Shown: one piece after another, positions 1 to 7,873 of the stretch | Position numbering within the stretch: position 1 is the stretch's first letter | How the letters are laid out: each line of letters opens with the position of its first letter | DNA from: Candidatus Desantisbacteria bacterium CG1_02_38_46 | GTDB taxonomy: Bacteria; Desantisbacteria; UBA1551; UBA1559 | Reading direction: 5' to 3' | NCBI GenBank assembly: GCA_001871015.1 | Contig: MNUO01000034.1 | Coordinates: forward strand, 1 to 25,874 | DNA: 25,874 nucleotides | Position numbers and translations under genes: made by a program | The notes under the pieces: model-generated | Seen by the model: only the letters and a program-made list of their open reading frames with translations | Databases searched by the model: none | Told to the model about the DNA's origin: nothing

Positions 1-213
1 CTTTATCCGGTTTTTGCTCTTGCTTATCCTGTGTTTCTATCATAATCATAAAATTAAAGCAAGGATTGAGGACGATGTAGCAATCTCCATTGCATCCTCG
101 ACATGGTCTGGATAGGACTAATGACGCTCTTACGTCCCCAATCCAAAAAATCTAAGAGAAAGGTGGTGAAATTTGTATAAATAGTTAGGACTACGAAAAA
201 TCTTTACCAGACA
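1..213. other. Non-coding left edge of the window
   Basis: No convincing gene is seen here. The only coding hint is a leftward open frame starting at an ATG complementary to 47-49 and running off the window edge; it has just 16 codons and no Shine-Dalgarno sequence, so it is not called. The stretch holds a folded segment (63-144). The AT-rich TATAAATA at 176-183 has no acceptable -35 box at the right distance. Confidence 0.4.
63..144. repeat. Long imperfect stem-loop, possible degenerate repeat or small RNA
   Basis: The outer arms GGATTGAGGACG (63-74) and CGTCCCCAATCC (133-144) pair except for one position. Inside are nested pairings: GAGGA with TCCTC, and GCAAT with ATTGC around a CTCC loop. 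This is direct sequence evidence for a roughly 80-nt foldback. Its nature is unknown: a decayed miniature element is the likeliest reading, a structured RNA or leader is possible. No flanking promoter or T-tract supports transcription. Confidence 0.35.
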
Positions 214-321
214 GCAGAGTAAACTCTGCACTTCCTCTTACAGAGCCTACTTCGGCAGAGTGCCACTTCCAGAGTGCCTACAGTCGGCTACTTTTGGCCA
301 CTACAATAATTGCCTAACTAT
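181..321 (-). repeat. Degenerate array of GTAG-headed REP-like palindromes with inverted flanks
   Basis: Read on the minus strand this segment is a chain of short palindromic units. One starts GTAGTGG at 304 and ends at 283 (22 nt). The next starts GTAGGCACTCTGG at 281 and runs to 254. A third starts GTAGGCTCTG near 252 and merges into a perfect hairpin at 214-229 (stem GCAGAG/CTCTGC, loop TAAA on the plus strand). The last hairpin is identical to the REP hairpins inside trpE and trpG. A 9-bp inverted repeat, ATAGTTAGG (181-189) and CCTAACTAT (313-321), brackets the array. It lies directly upstream of the dehydrogenase start. Confidence 0.7.
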
Positions 322-336
322 ATTATACAAGGAATA

Positions 337-1371
337 ATGAAAGCAGCAGTATATCTGGGAAAGGAATCAATCGAAATAAAAGAAGTGGAAAAACCAGAAG
401 TTAAAAGAGGAGAGGTTCTCGTTAAGGTTCATTCATGCGCAATCTGCGGAACTGATGTCCGCACATATTTTCATGGACATCATGCAATTAATCCGCCGCA
501 TATACTGGGCCATGAAGTTGCTGGGGAGATTGCCGAGATTGGTGAGGATGTTGAGGGATATAAGTCAGGAGAGCGCGTCCATATGGTAACAGAGGTGGGC
601 TGCGGAAAATGTAAATTTTGTATGGAGGGCAGACAGAACCTATGCCCGGATTTGAGAGCAATGGCATATTATTATCCAGGAGGATTTGCAGAATACATTC
701 TTATTCCACGCGAGGGAGTCATTCAGGGAAATCTTCTTCCTATTCCATATGGACTTTCGTTTGATGAGACAACTCTTGCCGAACCACTTTCCTGCTGTAT
801 CAATGCACAGGAATATCTAAATATTACTTCTGGAGAAACAGTGGTTGTTGTTGGAGCGGGACCAATTGGATGTATGCACACAGAACTGGCAAGATTGTCA
901 GGTGCGGCAAAGATAATTCTGGCAGATATCTCGGAAGAAAGATTAGAGCTGGGGAAAAAATTTGGCGCAAATGTTTTTGTCAATAGTACTAAGGAAGACT
1001 TAATCGAAAGAGTAAAGGATGAAACTGAAAATGCAGGAGCAGATGTGATTATTGTTGCCTGTCCTGCTCCTCAGGCACAGGAGCAAGCATTACAAATGAT
1101 TGCGACAAGAGGCAGAATTAGTTTTTTTGGAGGATTGCCGGGAGGAAAAACCATTGTCATTGAAAGCAACATTATTCATTATAAGGAAATTTCTATATTT
1201 GGAGCATTTGCATCTTCTGTTCGCCAATACAAACAGGCGCTTGAGCTTCTGGCAGGCAAAAAAATAAACGGTGATGACTTAATCACGCACAGGTTTCCAT
1301 TAGAGAAAATCAAGCAAGCGCTTGAAGTGGCAAGAAGTGGCAAGGGATTAAAGGTAATTATTAATCCGTAA
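337..1371 (+). CDS. Zinc-dependent MDR alcohol/polyol dehydrogenase
   Basis: Predicted cytosolic NAD(P)-dependent oxidoreductase of the medium-chain family, close in layout to sorbitol, L-threonine and other polyol dehydrogenases. In the 344-aa product the catalytic-zinc ligands are seen as Cys37 (in CGTD) and the GHE motif at 58-60. Four structural-zinc cysteines lie at 89, 92, 95 and 103. The nucleotide-binding loop GAGPIG is at 173-178, followed by an acidic ADIS strand end that favours NAD over NADP. The start at 337 is preferred because AAGGA precedes it at good spacing; an upstream TTG at 310 abuts the REP array and lacks a ribosome site. The next gene follows after 15 bp, so the two dehydrogenases are probably co-transcribed and act on one sugar-alcohol pathway. 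The exact substrate cannot be read from sequence. Confidence 0.9.
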   Translation: MKAAVYLGKESIEIKEVEKPEVKRGEVLVKVHSCAICGTDVRTYFHGHHAINPPHILGHEVAGEIAEIGEDVEGYKSGERVHMVTEVGCGKCKFCMEGRQNLCPDLRAMAYYYPGGFAEYILIPREGVIQGNLLPIPYGLSFDETTLAEPLSCCINAQEYLNITSGETVVVVGAGPIGCMHTELARLSGAAKIILADISEERLELGKKFGANVFVNSTKEDLIERVKDETENAGADVIIVACPAPQAQEQALQMIATRGRISFFGGLPGGKTIVIESNIIHYKEISIFGAFASSVRQYKQALELLAGKKINGDDLITHRFPLEKIKQALEVARSGKGLKVIINP

Positions 1372-1386
1372 TTGGAGGGTTGAATT

Positions 1387-2184
1387 ATGTGTGAAAAAAG
1401 ATTAGAGGGTAAAATTGCGATTGTTACAGGTGGTGCTCAGGGTTTAGGGGAAGCAATATCTAAAAGACTTGCCGATGAAGGAGCGAAAGTGGCAGTTGCA
1501 GATATAAATTATTCCAAAGCCAGAGAGGTTAGTGAAGAAATAATCAAGAATTTTGAAGAATTCGGGGCAATGGCTATCGAAGTCGATGTAACAAAGTCTG
1601 AAGATGTGAAGAAAATGGTTGATGAAACAGTAAAAAAATTTGGACGGATTGATATACTTGTTTCCAATGCAGGAATTTTAAAAGCATTTGAAATCACCGA
1701 ATTTCCTGAAGATATCTGGCGAAAGGTGATAGATGTGAACCTGGTGGGCTATTTTATTTGCGCAAAAGAAGTTGCTAAGGTGATGAAGGGACAAAAATCA
1801 GGAGTTATAATTCAAATAAATTCAAAATCAGGAAAGAAAGGAAGTTTCTGGAATTCTGCTTATGCGTCTTCTAAATTCGGCGCAATTGGATTAACCCAGA
1901 GCATTGCTTTAGACCTTGCTCCTTATGGAGTGCGCGTGAATGCAATATGTCCGGGAAACTTGTTAGATTCTCCTCTCTGGATGGATAGTCTCTATGAACA
2001 ATATTCCTGCAAATGGGGAATTTCCAAAGAAGAAGTACGCAAGAAATACGAAGAGCAGGTGCCTCTTGGACGCGGCTGCACCTATGATGACGTTTGCAAT
2101 GTTCTTGTGTTTTTAGCAAGCGATGAAGCAAGTTATATGACTGGCCAGGCAATAAATGTTACCGGTGGCCAGGAAATGCGGTAA
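1387..2184 (+). CDS. SDR family dehydrogenase, sorbitol-6-phosphate 2-dehydrogenase-like
   Basis: Short-chain dehydrogenase/reductase of 265 aa. Visible motifs are the cofactor loop TGGAQGLG (14-21), an acidic residue ending strand 2 (VADIN, NAD preference), SNAG (93-96), a catalytic serine in INSKSG (about 146-148) and the YxxxK pair Tyr159/Lys163. The C-terminal half (GNLLDSPLW, VPLGRGC, TGQAINVTGGQ) closely follows what I recall of E. coli SrlD, which oxidises D-sorbitol 6-phosphate to fructose 6-phosphate. That makes a sugar-alcohol phosphate the best substrate guess, though rhamnose- or other hexitol-linked relatives share these motifs. GGAGG sits well before the ATG. It is the second gene of a two-gene unit with the zinc dehydrogenase; no sugar PTS or kinase lies nearby. 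Confidence 0.85.
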   Translation: MCEKRLEGKIAIVTGGAQGLGEAISKRLADEGAKVAVADINYSKAREVSEEIIKNFEEFGAMAIEVDVTKSEDVKKMVDETVKKFGRIDILVSNAGILKAFEITEFPEDIWRKVIDVNLVGYFICAKEVAKVMKGQKSGVIIQINSKSGKKGSFWNSAYASSKFGAIGLTQSIALDLAPYGVRVNAICPGNLLDSPLWMDSLYEQYSCKWGISKEEVRKKYEEQVPLGRGCTYDDVCNVLVFLASDEASYMTGQAINVTGGQEMR

Positions 2185-2208
2185 AAACAGAAAAATCATC
2201 GCGATAAC

Positions 2209-2236
2209 TTGACAAATTTAAAATATCTGCTATTAT
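2209..2236 (+). promoter_or_regulatory. Sigma-70-type promoter for the AAA/DUF4143 ATPase
   Basis: TTGACA at 2209-2214, a 16-bp spacer and TATTAT at 2231-2236. The start codon of the ATPase is 34 bp downstream of the -10 box, so this gene is probably transcribed separately from the dehydrogenases. Confidence 0.65.
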
Positions 2237-2270
2237 TAATATATGCCTTAATTTTAGCAGGGATAATATT

Positions 2271-3515
2271 ATGTACATAAAGAGAAATTTAGAAGAAATT
2301 ATAAATAAATATATTGAGACACCCGAAATTATTGCAATTGTTGGAGCAAGGCAGACAGGTAAAACCACTCTTTTGAAACACGTTCAAGAAAATATTAAAA
2401 ATTCCACATTTATAACTTTTGAGGATGTTAAAATCCGGACATTATTTGATAGAGACATAGATGCTTTCATTGAACTGCATATTAATCCCTACCAACATAT
2501 TTTTATTGATGAATTTCAATATGCTCGGAAGGGTGGCCAATCTTTAAAATTTATATACGATACCACGCACAATAAGAAGATTTTTATTTCTGGCTCTTCG
2601 GTTTTGGAGCTGACTGTAAACGCGGTTAAATATTTAGCAGGCAGAATATTTTCTTTTAATCTGTATCCATTTGGTTTTCAGGAATACCTGAGTTATAAAA
2701 ACCCTCATCTCTACGAATATTACAAAAAAATAGAACAGGATAAAAAATTAGATAATGTATTAATTGAAAAATTTTATTCTTTATTGGAAGATTTCATCAT
2801 TTATGGAGGTTATCCTCGCGTAGTTATTGCAAAAGGCACTGAAGAAAAAAAGGAAGTTTTAAAAAATATTTTGAATGTGTATCTTTTGAAGGATGTAAAA
2901 GATTCTTTCAGGTTGGCAGATGATTATAAAATTTTTAATCTTATTAAGTCGTTATCCCTCCAAACCGGGAATGTTATTTCTTATAATGAACTCTCAAGCA
3001 CAACACAGCAAAGTTTTTCTTTGCTCAAAAGAAGCCTGAGTCTCATCGAAAAAACTTATATAATAGCACTCCTGAGGCCATTTTTTACAAATAAAAGAAT
3101 AGAACTCGTCAAAAATCCAAAAGTTTATTTTTATGATACTGGATTGAGGAATGCAGTGATTGACGATTTTAAAAAGATGGATGCGAGGCAAGACAGTGGA
3201 TCCCTGTATGAAAATTTTATTTTTACTGAATTTACTAAGAAAAATTTTAATGTAAAATATTGGAGAACCAAATCAAAAGCAGAAGTCGATTTTATAATCA
3301 ACGACAAGATACCCGTGGAAGTAAAGTCTAATTTAAACAGATTGACAATTGGAAAACCTCTTTTAAGTTTTATTGAAAAATATAAACCAGAAGAAGCTTT
3401 CATTTTTAACAGAAATATTGTAGAAAAAATTAAAGTAAATAATACAAAAGTTCGTTTCTTGTATCATTTTTCTAAATATGAACAAAAAACCATTGAAGGT
3501 TATCAAAATTACTGA
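2271..3515 (+). CDS. AAA_14/DUF4143 ATPase
   Basis: Cytosolic P-loop ATPase of 414 aa. The N-terminal AAA domain has Walker A GARQTGKTT (about 26-34), Walker B HIFIDEF with the catalytic acidic pair (about 76-82) and a sensor-like strand FISGSS. The C-terminal DUF4143 part ends with a PD-(D/E)XK-like pattern: a Glu in the YENF/FTEF helix, Asp in AEVDFII, and VEVK. This domain pair is very common in archaea and uncultured bacteria. Its role is not settled; toxin-antitoxin, nuclease or mobile-element functions have been suggested. It has its own promoter and stands between a metabolic pair and the gat genes. A second, distantly related member lies at 18643-19947. An insertion is plausible, but no terminal repeats are visible. 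Confidence 0.85.
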   Translation: MYIKRNLEEIINKYIETPEIIAIVGARQTGKTTLLKHVQENIKNSTFITFEDVKIRTLFDRDIDAFIELHINPYQHIFIDEFQYARKGGQSLKFIYDTTHNKKIFISGSSVLELTVNAVKYLAGRIFSFNLYPFGFQEYLSYKNPHLYEYYKKIEQDKKLDNVLIEKFYSLLEDFIIYGGYPRVVIAKGTEEKKEVLKNILNVYLLKDVKDSFRLADDYKIFNLIKSLSLQTGNVISYNELSSTTQQSFSLLKRSLSLIEKTYIIALLRPFFTNKRIELVKNPKVYFYDTGLRNAVIDDFKKMDARQDSGSLYENFIFTEFTKKNFNVKYWRTKSKAEVDFIINDKIPVEVKSNLNRLTIGKPLLSFIEKYKPEEAFIFNRNIVEKIKVNNTKVRFLYHFSKYEQKTIEGYQNY

Positions 3516-3600
3516 GTGGGGTTAAAAGTGAAAAACAAGAAGAAAAAATTAGAGACTATTTCAGAATTATAGAAAAATGCAAAATTAAATAGAGAAATTT

Positions 3601-3969
3601 ATGTCAGAAGTCATATTTAGAACTGATCAAGAGGATGTATCGGCGGAGTTTCTGGAAAATGATACAGCTGAAAAAATATTGGAAAACTTGCCAATTGAAT
3701 CAAAAGTCAAAACATGGGGTGACGAGATATATTTTGACACTGGAATAGATGCGCCATCTAAAGACGCAACTCTTGATGTCAGTGTGGGCGATATTGCGTA
3801 CTGGCCCGAAGGAAAATGCCTATGCATATTTTTTGGTCCGACGGCAATAAGTAAGACAGAAAAACCTGTGCCGGCAAGCGAAGTTGTGATTATTGGAAAA
3901 ACCTCGGCAAAACCGGAATTTTTGAGAAAAATAAAGTCAGGAACGAAAATAAGAGTGGAAAAAGGTTAA
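3601..3969 (+). CDS. Cyclophilin-like fold protein (TM1367 type)
   Basis: Small 122-aa cytosolic protein matching the cyclophilin-like family typified by Thermotoga TM1367. The diagnostic segment is visible: [10 protein letters not shown], then [22 protein letters not shown], then [10 protein letters not shown]. Members adopt a cyclophilin beta-barrel but lack the known prolyl isomerase residues, and no reaction is established. The ribosome site is weak. The gene ends four bases before gatA begins, so it is almost certainly translated from the same message as gatAB. It occupies the place where gatC often sits, but shows no likeness to GatC. Confidence 0.75.
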   Translation: MSEVIFRTDQEDVSAEFLENDTAEKILENLPIESKVKTWGDEIYFDTGIDAPSKDATLDVSVGDIAYWPEGKCLCIFFGPTAISKTEKPVPASEVVIIGKTSAKPEFLRKIKSGTKIRVEKG

Positions 3970-3973
3970 AGAA

Positions 3974-5428
3974 ATGGAACTTAATGAATTGGCCTGTCAT
4001 GAATTGCACGAGAAGTTAGCAAAAAAAGAAATTACGTCTATGGATATTGTGAAGGCGGTTGAAAAACAAATTGCAGCAACGGAAAAAAATATCCACGCCT
4101 ATATAACAATTTTCGACGACATGGAAGAACAAGCAAGGAAAATAGTTGATAAGTTGACAAGTGGACAAGTTGACAAGGAGAGCTTACTGTGGGGGATACC
4201 CGTGGCAATCAAAGATAACATCTGCATGGATGGCAGAAGAACGACTGCAGGTTCAAAAATTCTGCACAATTTCATTCCGCCATATGATGCGACAGTAATT
4301 GAAAAACTGAAGAATGCTGGGGTAATTTTTATCGGCAAGACAAATATGGATGAATTTGCATTCGGTTCCTCCACCGAAACCTCAAATTTTGGACCCACAA
4401 TTAATCCATCAAGAGAAGGAAGGGTACCCGGCGGTTCAAGCGGCGGTTCTGCTGCAGCAGTTGCAGCAGACGAGGCGATTCTTTCCCTGGGTTCTGACAC
4501 AGGGGGTTCAATACGCCAGCCCGCTTCTCTTTGTGGAGTTGTTGGAATGAAACCTACATATGGCAGGGTGTCTCGCTACGGGTTGATTGCTTTTGGCTCT
4601 TCGCTTGACCAGATAGGACCTTTCAGCAGGGATGTAACTGATTGTGCGATTCTTTTGAATGCGTTAAGCGGATACGATTCCAGGGATTCAACTTCGGTAA
4701 ACAGGCCGGTTCCTGACTACACAAAAGCACTTACAAAGAATATCAGGGGAGTCAAAATCGGAATTCCAAAGGAATATTTTATTGAAGGTATTAATGCAGA
4801 GGTTAAGAAAGCAGTGGAGAGGGCAATTGAGACACTTAAAAAACTTGGAGCAGAGGTTGTTGAGATAAGTCTTCCACATACAGAGTATGCAGTTGCTACT
4901 TATTATATTGTTGCAACTGCTGAGGCAAGTTCAAATTTAGCCCGCTATGATGGAGTGAAGTACGGCCACAGGAAAGAAGGGACAAGCATAGTAGATATGT
5001 ATGGAAAAACAAGGGCAGATGGATTTGGCAAAGAGGCAAAACGCCGTATTATGTTAGGAACATATGCACTATCAGCAGGATATTACGATGCATATTACCT
5101 GAAGGCTAACAAAGTGCGCACGCTTATCCGCCAGGATTTTGAAAAAGTATTTGCAAAGGTTGATGTGATTATCACACCAACATCTCCAACCCCTGCTTTT
5201 AAAATCGGCGAGAAATTAGATGACCCATTAAAAATGTATCTTTCAGATATCTTTACCATTTCTGCAAATCTTGCCGGGATTCCGGGGATTTCAATTCCCT
5301 GCGGATTAACGAAAAATGACCTGCCGATTGGCTTGCAAATTCTTGGAAAACATTTTGATGAAGAAGGAATACTGCGGGTAGCATATGCGTATGAACAAAT
5401 AAGCAAAAGAGGATTTTATGGATTATGA
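3974..5428 (+). CDS. gatA: Asp-tRNA(Asn)/Glu-tRNA(Gln) amidotransferase subunit A
   Basis: Amidase-signature subunit of the GatCAB amidotransferase. It releases ammonia from glutamine so that GatB can convert mischarged Glu-tRNA(Gln) or Asp-tRNA(Asn). The 484-aa length is normal. The Ser-cisSer-Lys triad is present as Lys80 (VAIKDN), Ser155 (GGSSGGS) and Ser179 (DTGGSIRQP), one residue off the numbering I recall for S. aureus GatA. The amidase signature runs from about 150 to 185. The 3' end overlaps gatB by 11 bp, which implies translational coupling. No gatC lies adjacent. A variable loop at residues 60-68 is encoded by a tandem 8-bp repeat. Confidence 0.97.
   Translation: MELNELACHELHEKLAKKEITSMDIVKAVEKQIAATEKNIHAYITIFDDMEEQARKIVDKLTSGQVDKESLLWGIPVAIKDNICMDGRRTTAGSKILHNFIPPYDATVIEKLKNAGVIFIGKTNMDEFAFGSSTETSNFGPTINPSREGRVPGGSSGGSAAAVAADEAILSLGSDTGGSIRQPASLCGVVGMKPTYGRVSRYGLIAFGSSLDQIGPFSRDVTDCAILLNALSGYDSRDSTSVNRPVPDYTKALTKNIRGVKIGIPKEYFIEGINAEVKKAVERAIETLKKLGAEVVEISLPHTEYAVATYYIVATAEASSNLARYDGVKYGHRKEGTSIVDMYGKTRADGFGKEAKRRIMLGTYALSAGYYDAYYLKANKVRTLIRQDFEKVFAKVDVIITPTSPTPAFKIGEKLDDPLKMYLSDIFTISANLAGIPGISIPCGLTKNDLPIGLQILGKHFDEEGILRVAYAYEQISKRGFYGL
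4153..4176 (+). repeat. Three tandem 8-bp repeats inside gatA
   Basis: Consecutive octamers GTTGACAA, GTGGACAA and GTTGACAA total 24 bp, or eight codons, and keep the gatA frame. They encode part of the surface-type segment between the first helices and the [10 protein letters not shown] core, a region of variable length in amidases. Confidence 0.6.
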
Positions 5429-6839
5429 AATTGTTATTGGACTTGAAGTCCATGTTCATATGAAGACAAGGTCAAAGATGTTCTGCTCTTGCTCATCTGA
5501 GTTTGGAGCAGAGCCAAATACACATACCTGCCCTGTTTGCCAGGGAATGCCAGGAGTGCTGCCTGTTATAAATAAAAAAGCAGTTGAGCTCGCTATAAAA
5601 AGTGCACTTGCATTGAATTGTGAGATTGCACCCAGATGCATATTCAGCCGCAAAAATTATTTCTATCCTGATTTACCAAAGAATTATCAGATTTCTCAAT
5701 ATGACATACCCCTGGCAGAACATGGCTTTCTTGAAATTCCAGGAAAGAGAATCGAAATTAAAAGGGTACATATGGAGGAGGATGCAGGAAAACTTGTGCA
5801 TTCAGGAGCGGGTATAGAGGGTTCAGTATACAGTCTTGTTGATTTTAATAGAACAGGAATTCCACTTCTTGAAATTGTCAGCGAACCTGATATTTCAAGT
5901 TCTGAAGAGGCATACCTCTATTTAAATATGCTTAAACAGGTTCTGCAATACCTGAATGTCTCTGACTGCGATATGGAAAAAGGAAGTCTTCGCTGCGATG
6001 CAAATATTTCAGTGCGCAAACCTGGTGGGGAGATGGGCGTAAAAACAGAACTCAAAAACATGAATTCTTTTAAGGCGGTTCAAGTCGCCCTTGAATACGA
6101 AGCGAAGAGACAGATTCAGATTCTGGATGATGGTGGCAAGATAATTCAGGAAACAAGATTGTGGGATGAAAAGAAAGGCGAGACATTTTCTATGCGTTCA
6201 AAAGAAGAAGATTGCGATTACAGATATTTTCCTGAGCCTGACCTTGTCCCGCTGGAAGTAAGTGAGGAATGGAAGGAAGAGATAAAAAAAGGTCTGGCAG
6301 AAATGCCGTCAATTCGACTGCAGAGGTTCGTTAGTGAATACGGCCTGCCGGAATATGATGCAGGGGTTCTGAGTTCTTCGCGGGAGTTGGCAGATTATTT
6401 TGAGGAGTGCGTGAAGGCATATCCAAAACCAAAGATTGTCAGTAACTGGATTATGACTGAATTGATGGGGCTTTTGAACGAAAAGAATATTTCCATTTCA
6501 GAATGCAGGGTTAGTTCCCAGTCCCTTGGTGAAATGTTAAAATTGATTGAAGATGGGACAATAAACGGGAAGATTGCAAAGGAGATATTTCCGCAGATGT
6601 TTGATACAGGAAGGCCAGCAAAGGAAATTATTGCCGAAAAAAGTCTCACACAGATAATAGACCAAGGTGAAATTGCAAAGGTAGCAGAAAAGATAATCGC
6701 AGAAAACCCAAAGGTCGTAGCAGATTACAAAGCAGGAAATGAAAAACTGCTCGCATTTCTTATAGGTCAGGTTATGAAGGTAACAAAGGGCAAGGCAAAT
6801 CCGCAATTAGTAAACAAAATCTTAAGAGAAAAGATATAA
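5418..6839 (+). CDS. gatB: Asp-tRNA(Asn)/Glu-tRNA(Gln) amidotransferase subunit B
   Basis: GatB binds the mischarged tRNA, phosphorylates its glutamate or aspartate with ATP and transfers ammonia delivered through a channel from GatA. The 473-aa product begins with the hallmark [12 protein letters not shown] and has the zinc cysteines CSC and CPVCQG within residues 20-45. Conserved kinase-core motifs follow ([70 protein letters not shown]). The C-terminal helical and YqeY-like tail is complete. The start lies inside gatA. The gene ends two bases before the inverted repeat of the transposase element, so the element inserted cleanly just downstream of it. Confidence 0.97.
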   Translation: MDYEIVIGLEVHVHMKTRSKMFCSCSSEFGAEPNTHTCPVCQGMPGVLPVINKKAVELAIKSALALNCEIAPRCIFSRKNYFYPDLPKNYQISQYDIPLAEHGFLEIPGKRIEIKRVHMEEDAGKLVHSGAGIEGSVYSLVDFNRTGIPLLEIVSEPDISSSEEAYLYLNMLKQVLQYLNVSDCDMEKGSLRCDANISVRKPGGEMGVKTELKNMNSFKAVQVALEYEAKRQIQILDDGGKIIQETRLWDEKKGETFSMRSKEEDCDYRYFPEPDLVPLEVSEEWKEEIKKGLAEMPSIRLQRFVSEYGLPEYDAGVLSSSRELADYFEECVKAYPKPKIVSNWIMTELMGLLNEKNISISECRVSSQSLGEMLKLIEDGTINGKIAKEIFPQMFDTGRPAKEIIAEKSLTQIIDQGEIAKVAEKIIAENPKVVADYKAGNEKLLAFLIGQVMKVTKGKANPQLVNKILREKI

Positions 6840-6840
6840 G

Positions 6841-7873
6841 AGGGTCAGACCTCAACATCTCACAACTCAACTTTCAGGGGGTGGTATGACTAGGCCTTTA
6901 AGAATAGAATTTGGGGGTGCGTTTTATCATATTACTGCACGGGGCAACGAGAAGAAACCTATTTTTCTTGATGACTGTGATAGAACCAAATTTAAAGAAA
7001 TAATCCAGAAAGTCTTAAAACGTACAGGAGCAATTGTTCATTGTTATGGTCTGATGGACAATCACTATCATCTGCTGCCGGAAACGCCAAGAGGCAATAT
7101 AAGTAAAGCAATGCATGATCTAAATACTTCTTACACCGTCTATTTTAATAAACGACACAAAAGGGTGGGGCATCTCTTTCAGGGAAGGTTTAAAGGAATT
7201 CTTATAGAAAAGGATGCCTATCTCCTGGAGTTAAGTAGATATATCCATTTAAATCCTGTACGGGCAGGGCTTGTAAAGAGGCCCGAAGATTACAAATGGA
7301 GTAGCTATAGAGGCTACATAGGGTTAGATGAAGGAGAACCATGGGTTCAGAGAGACTGGACACTCTCTCAGTTCGGATCAACGGAAAAGGAATCTATGGA
7401 GGCCTATAAAAAATTTGTTCAGGCGGGCATTGCGCTCCAAGAAAAGTCTCCCATGAAAGATGTTTACGCCCAGACAATTCTTGGGACAGAAAAGTTTGTC
7501 GAGAAGATAAAGACGTTAATTAAAGATAATTCTGGAGACAGAGATCTTCCTTCCATCAGGATGCTTTCGCCTGCGAAGGAAATAAGTTGGAACAATATAA
7601 TTAGAGTGGTAAGTAGGTTTTACAATATTAGTGCTGAAAAAGTGCGTGCAGGAAAGTCACGGCCGAATATTTATCGCCAGATTGGCGTCTATCTTGCTAG
7701 GAAATATACGGATAGGAGAACAAGAGAAATAGGAGAATACTTCGGAGGAGTGAGTGATTCAGCGGTGACTATGATGTGTAGTAGACTTGAAAAGAAAAGA
7801 GAAAGAAATTCAGAATTTGCTGAAAAGATATCTAACATTGAAAAGGAGTTGTTAGATGTTGAGGTCTGACCCT
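6841..7873 (+). mobile_element. RAYT element with perfect 20-bp inverted ends
   Basis: The left end AGGGTCAGACCTCAACATCT (6841-6860) is the exact reverse complement of 7854-7873. Between them is a single transposase gene. The right end contains the transposase stop codon (7867-7869) and stops one base before the ATG of the next gene. The element therefore supplies the only Shine-Dalgarno candidate (GAGG, 7861-7864) of that downstream gene. RAYTs are usually single-copy, flanked by REP-type palindromes, and differ from typical IS200 in not spreading themselves widely. Confidence 0.85.
6886..7869 (+). CDS. REP-associated tyrosine transposase (Y1/IS200-like) with DnaA-like C-terminal domain
   Basis: HUH-superfamily single-strand transposase of 327 aa. 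The N-terminal Y1_Tnp domain (about 1-150) shows FYHITARGNEK, the metal-binding His60-x-His62 in MDNHYHLL, and the catalytic-tyrosine region SRYIHLNPVRAG (Tyr119). The C-terminal 100 residues (ISWNNIIRVVSRFY through DSAVTMMCSRLEK) resemble the DNA-binding domain IV of DnaA, a frequent partner of this transposase type. Known family members bind and nick REP hairpins preceded by a GTAG-type tetranucleotide. GGGGG precedes the start. The reading frame is intact, so activity is plausible. The last codons lie within the right inverted repeat. It may process the GTAG-headed palindromes in this window, which is inference. Confidence 0.92.
   Translation: MTRPLRIEFGGAFYHITARGNEKKPIFLDDCDRTKFKEIIQKVLKRTGAIVHCYGLMDNHYHLLPETPRGNISKAMHDLNTSYTVYFNKRHKRVGHLFQGRFKGILIEKDAYLLELSRYIHLNPVRAGLVKRPEDYKWSSYRGYIGLDEGEPWVQRDWTLSQFGSTEKESMEAYKKFVQAGIALQEKSPMKDVYAQTILGTEKFVEKIKTLIKDNSGDRDLPSIRMLSPAKEISWNNIIRVVSRFYNISAEKVRAGKSRPNIYRQIGVYLARKYTDRRTREIGEYFGGVSDSAVTMMCSRLEKKRERNSEFAEKISNIEKELLDVEV

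Noticed and set aside
1-49. Possible leftward gene start (ATG complementary to 47-49)
   Set aside because: Only 16 codons are visible, without ribosome site or recognisable sequence; not enough to call a gene.
3516-3600. Remnant of gatC before the cyclophilin-like gene
   Set aside because: The lysine-rich short frame shows no GatC motif and stops after 14 codons.
4099-4500. Long antisense open frame in gatA
   Set aside because: Shadow of a strongly conserved gene; no ribosome site and low-complexity product.
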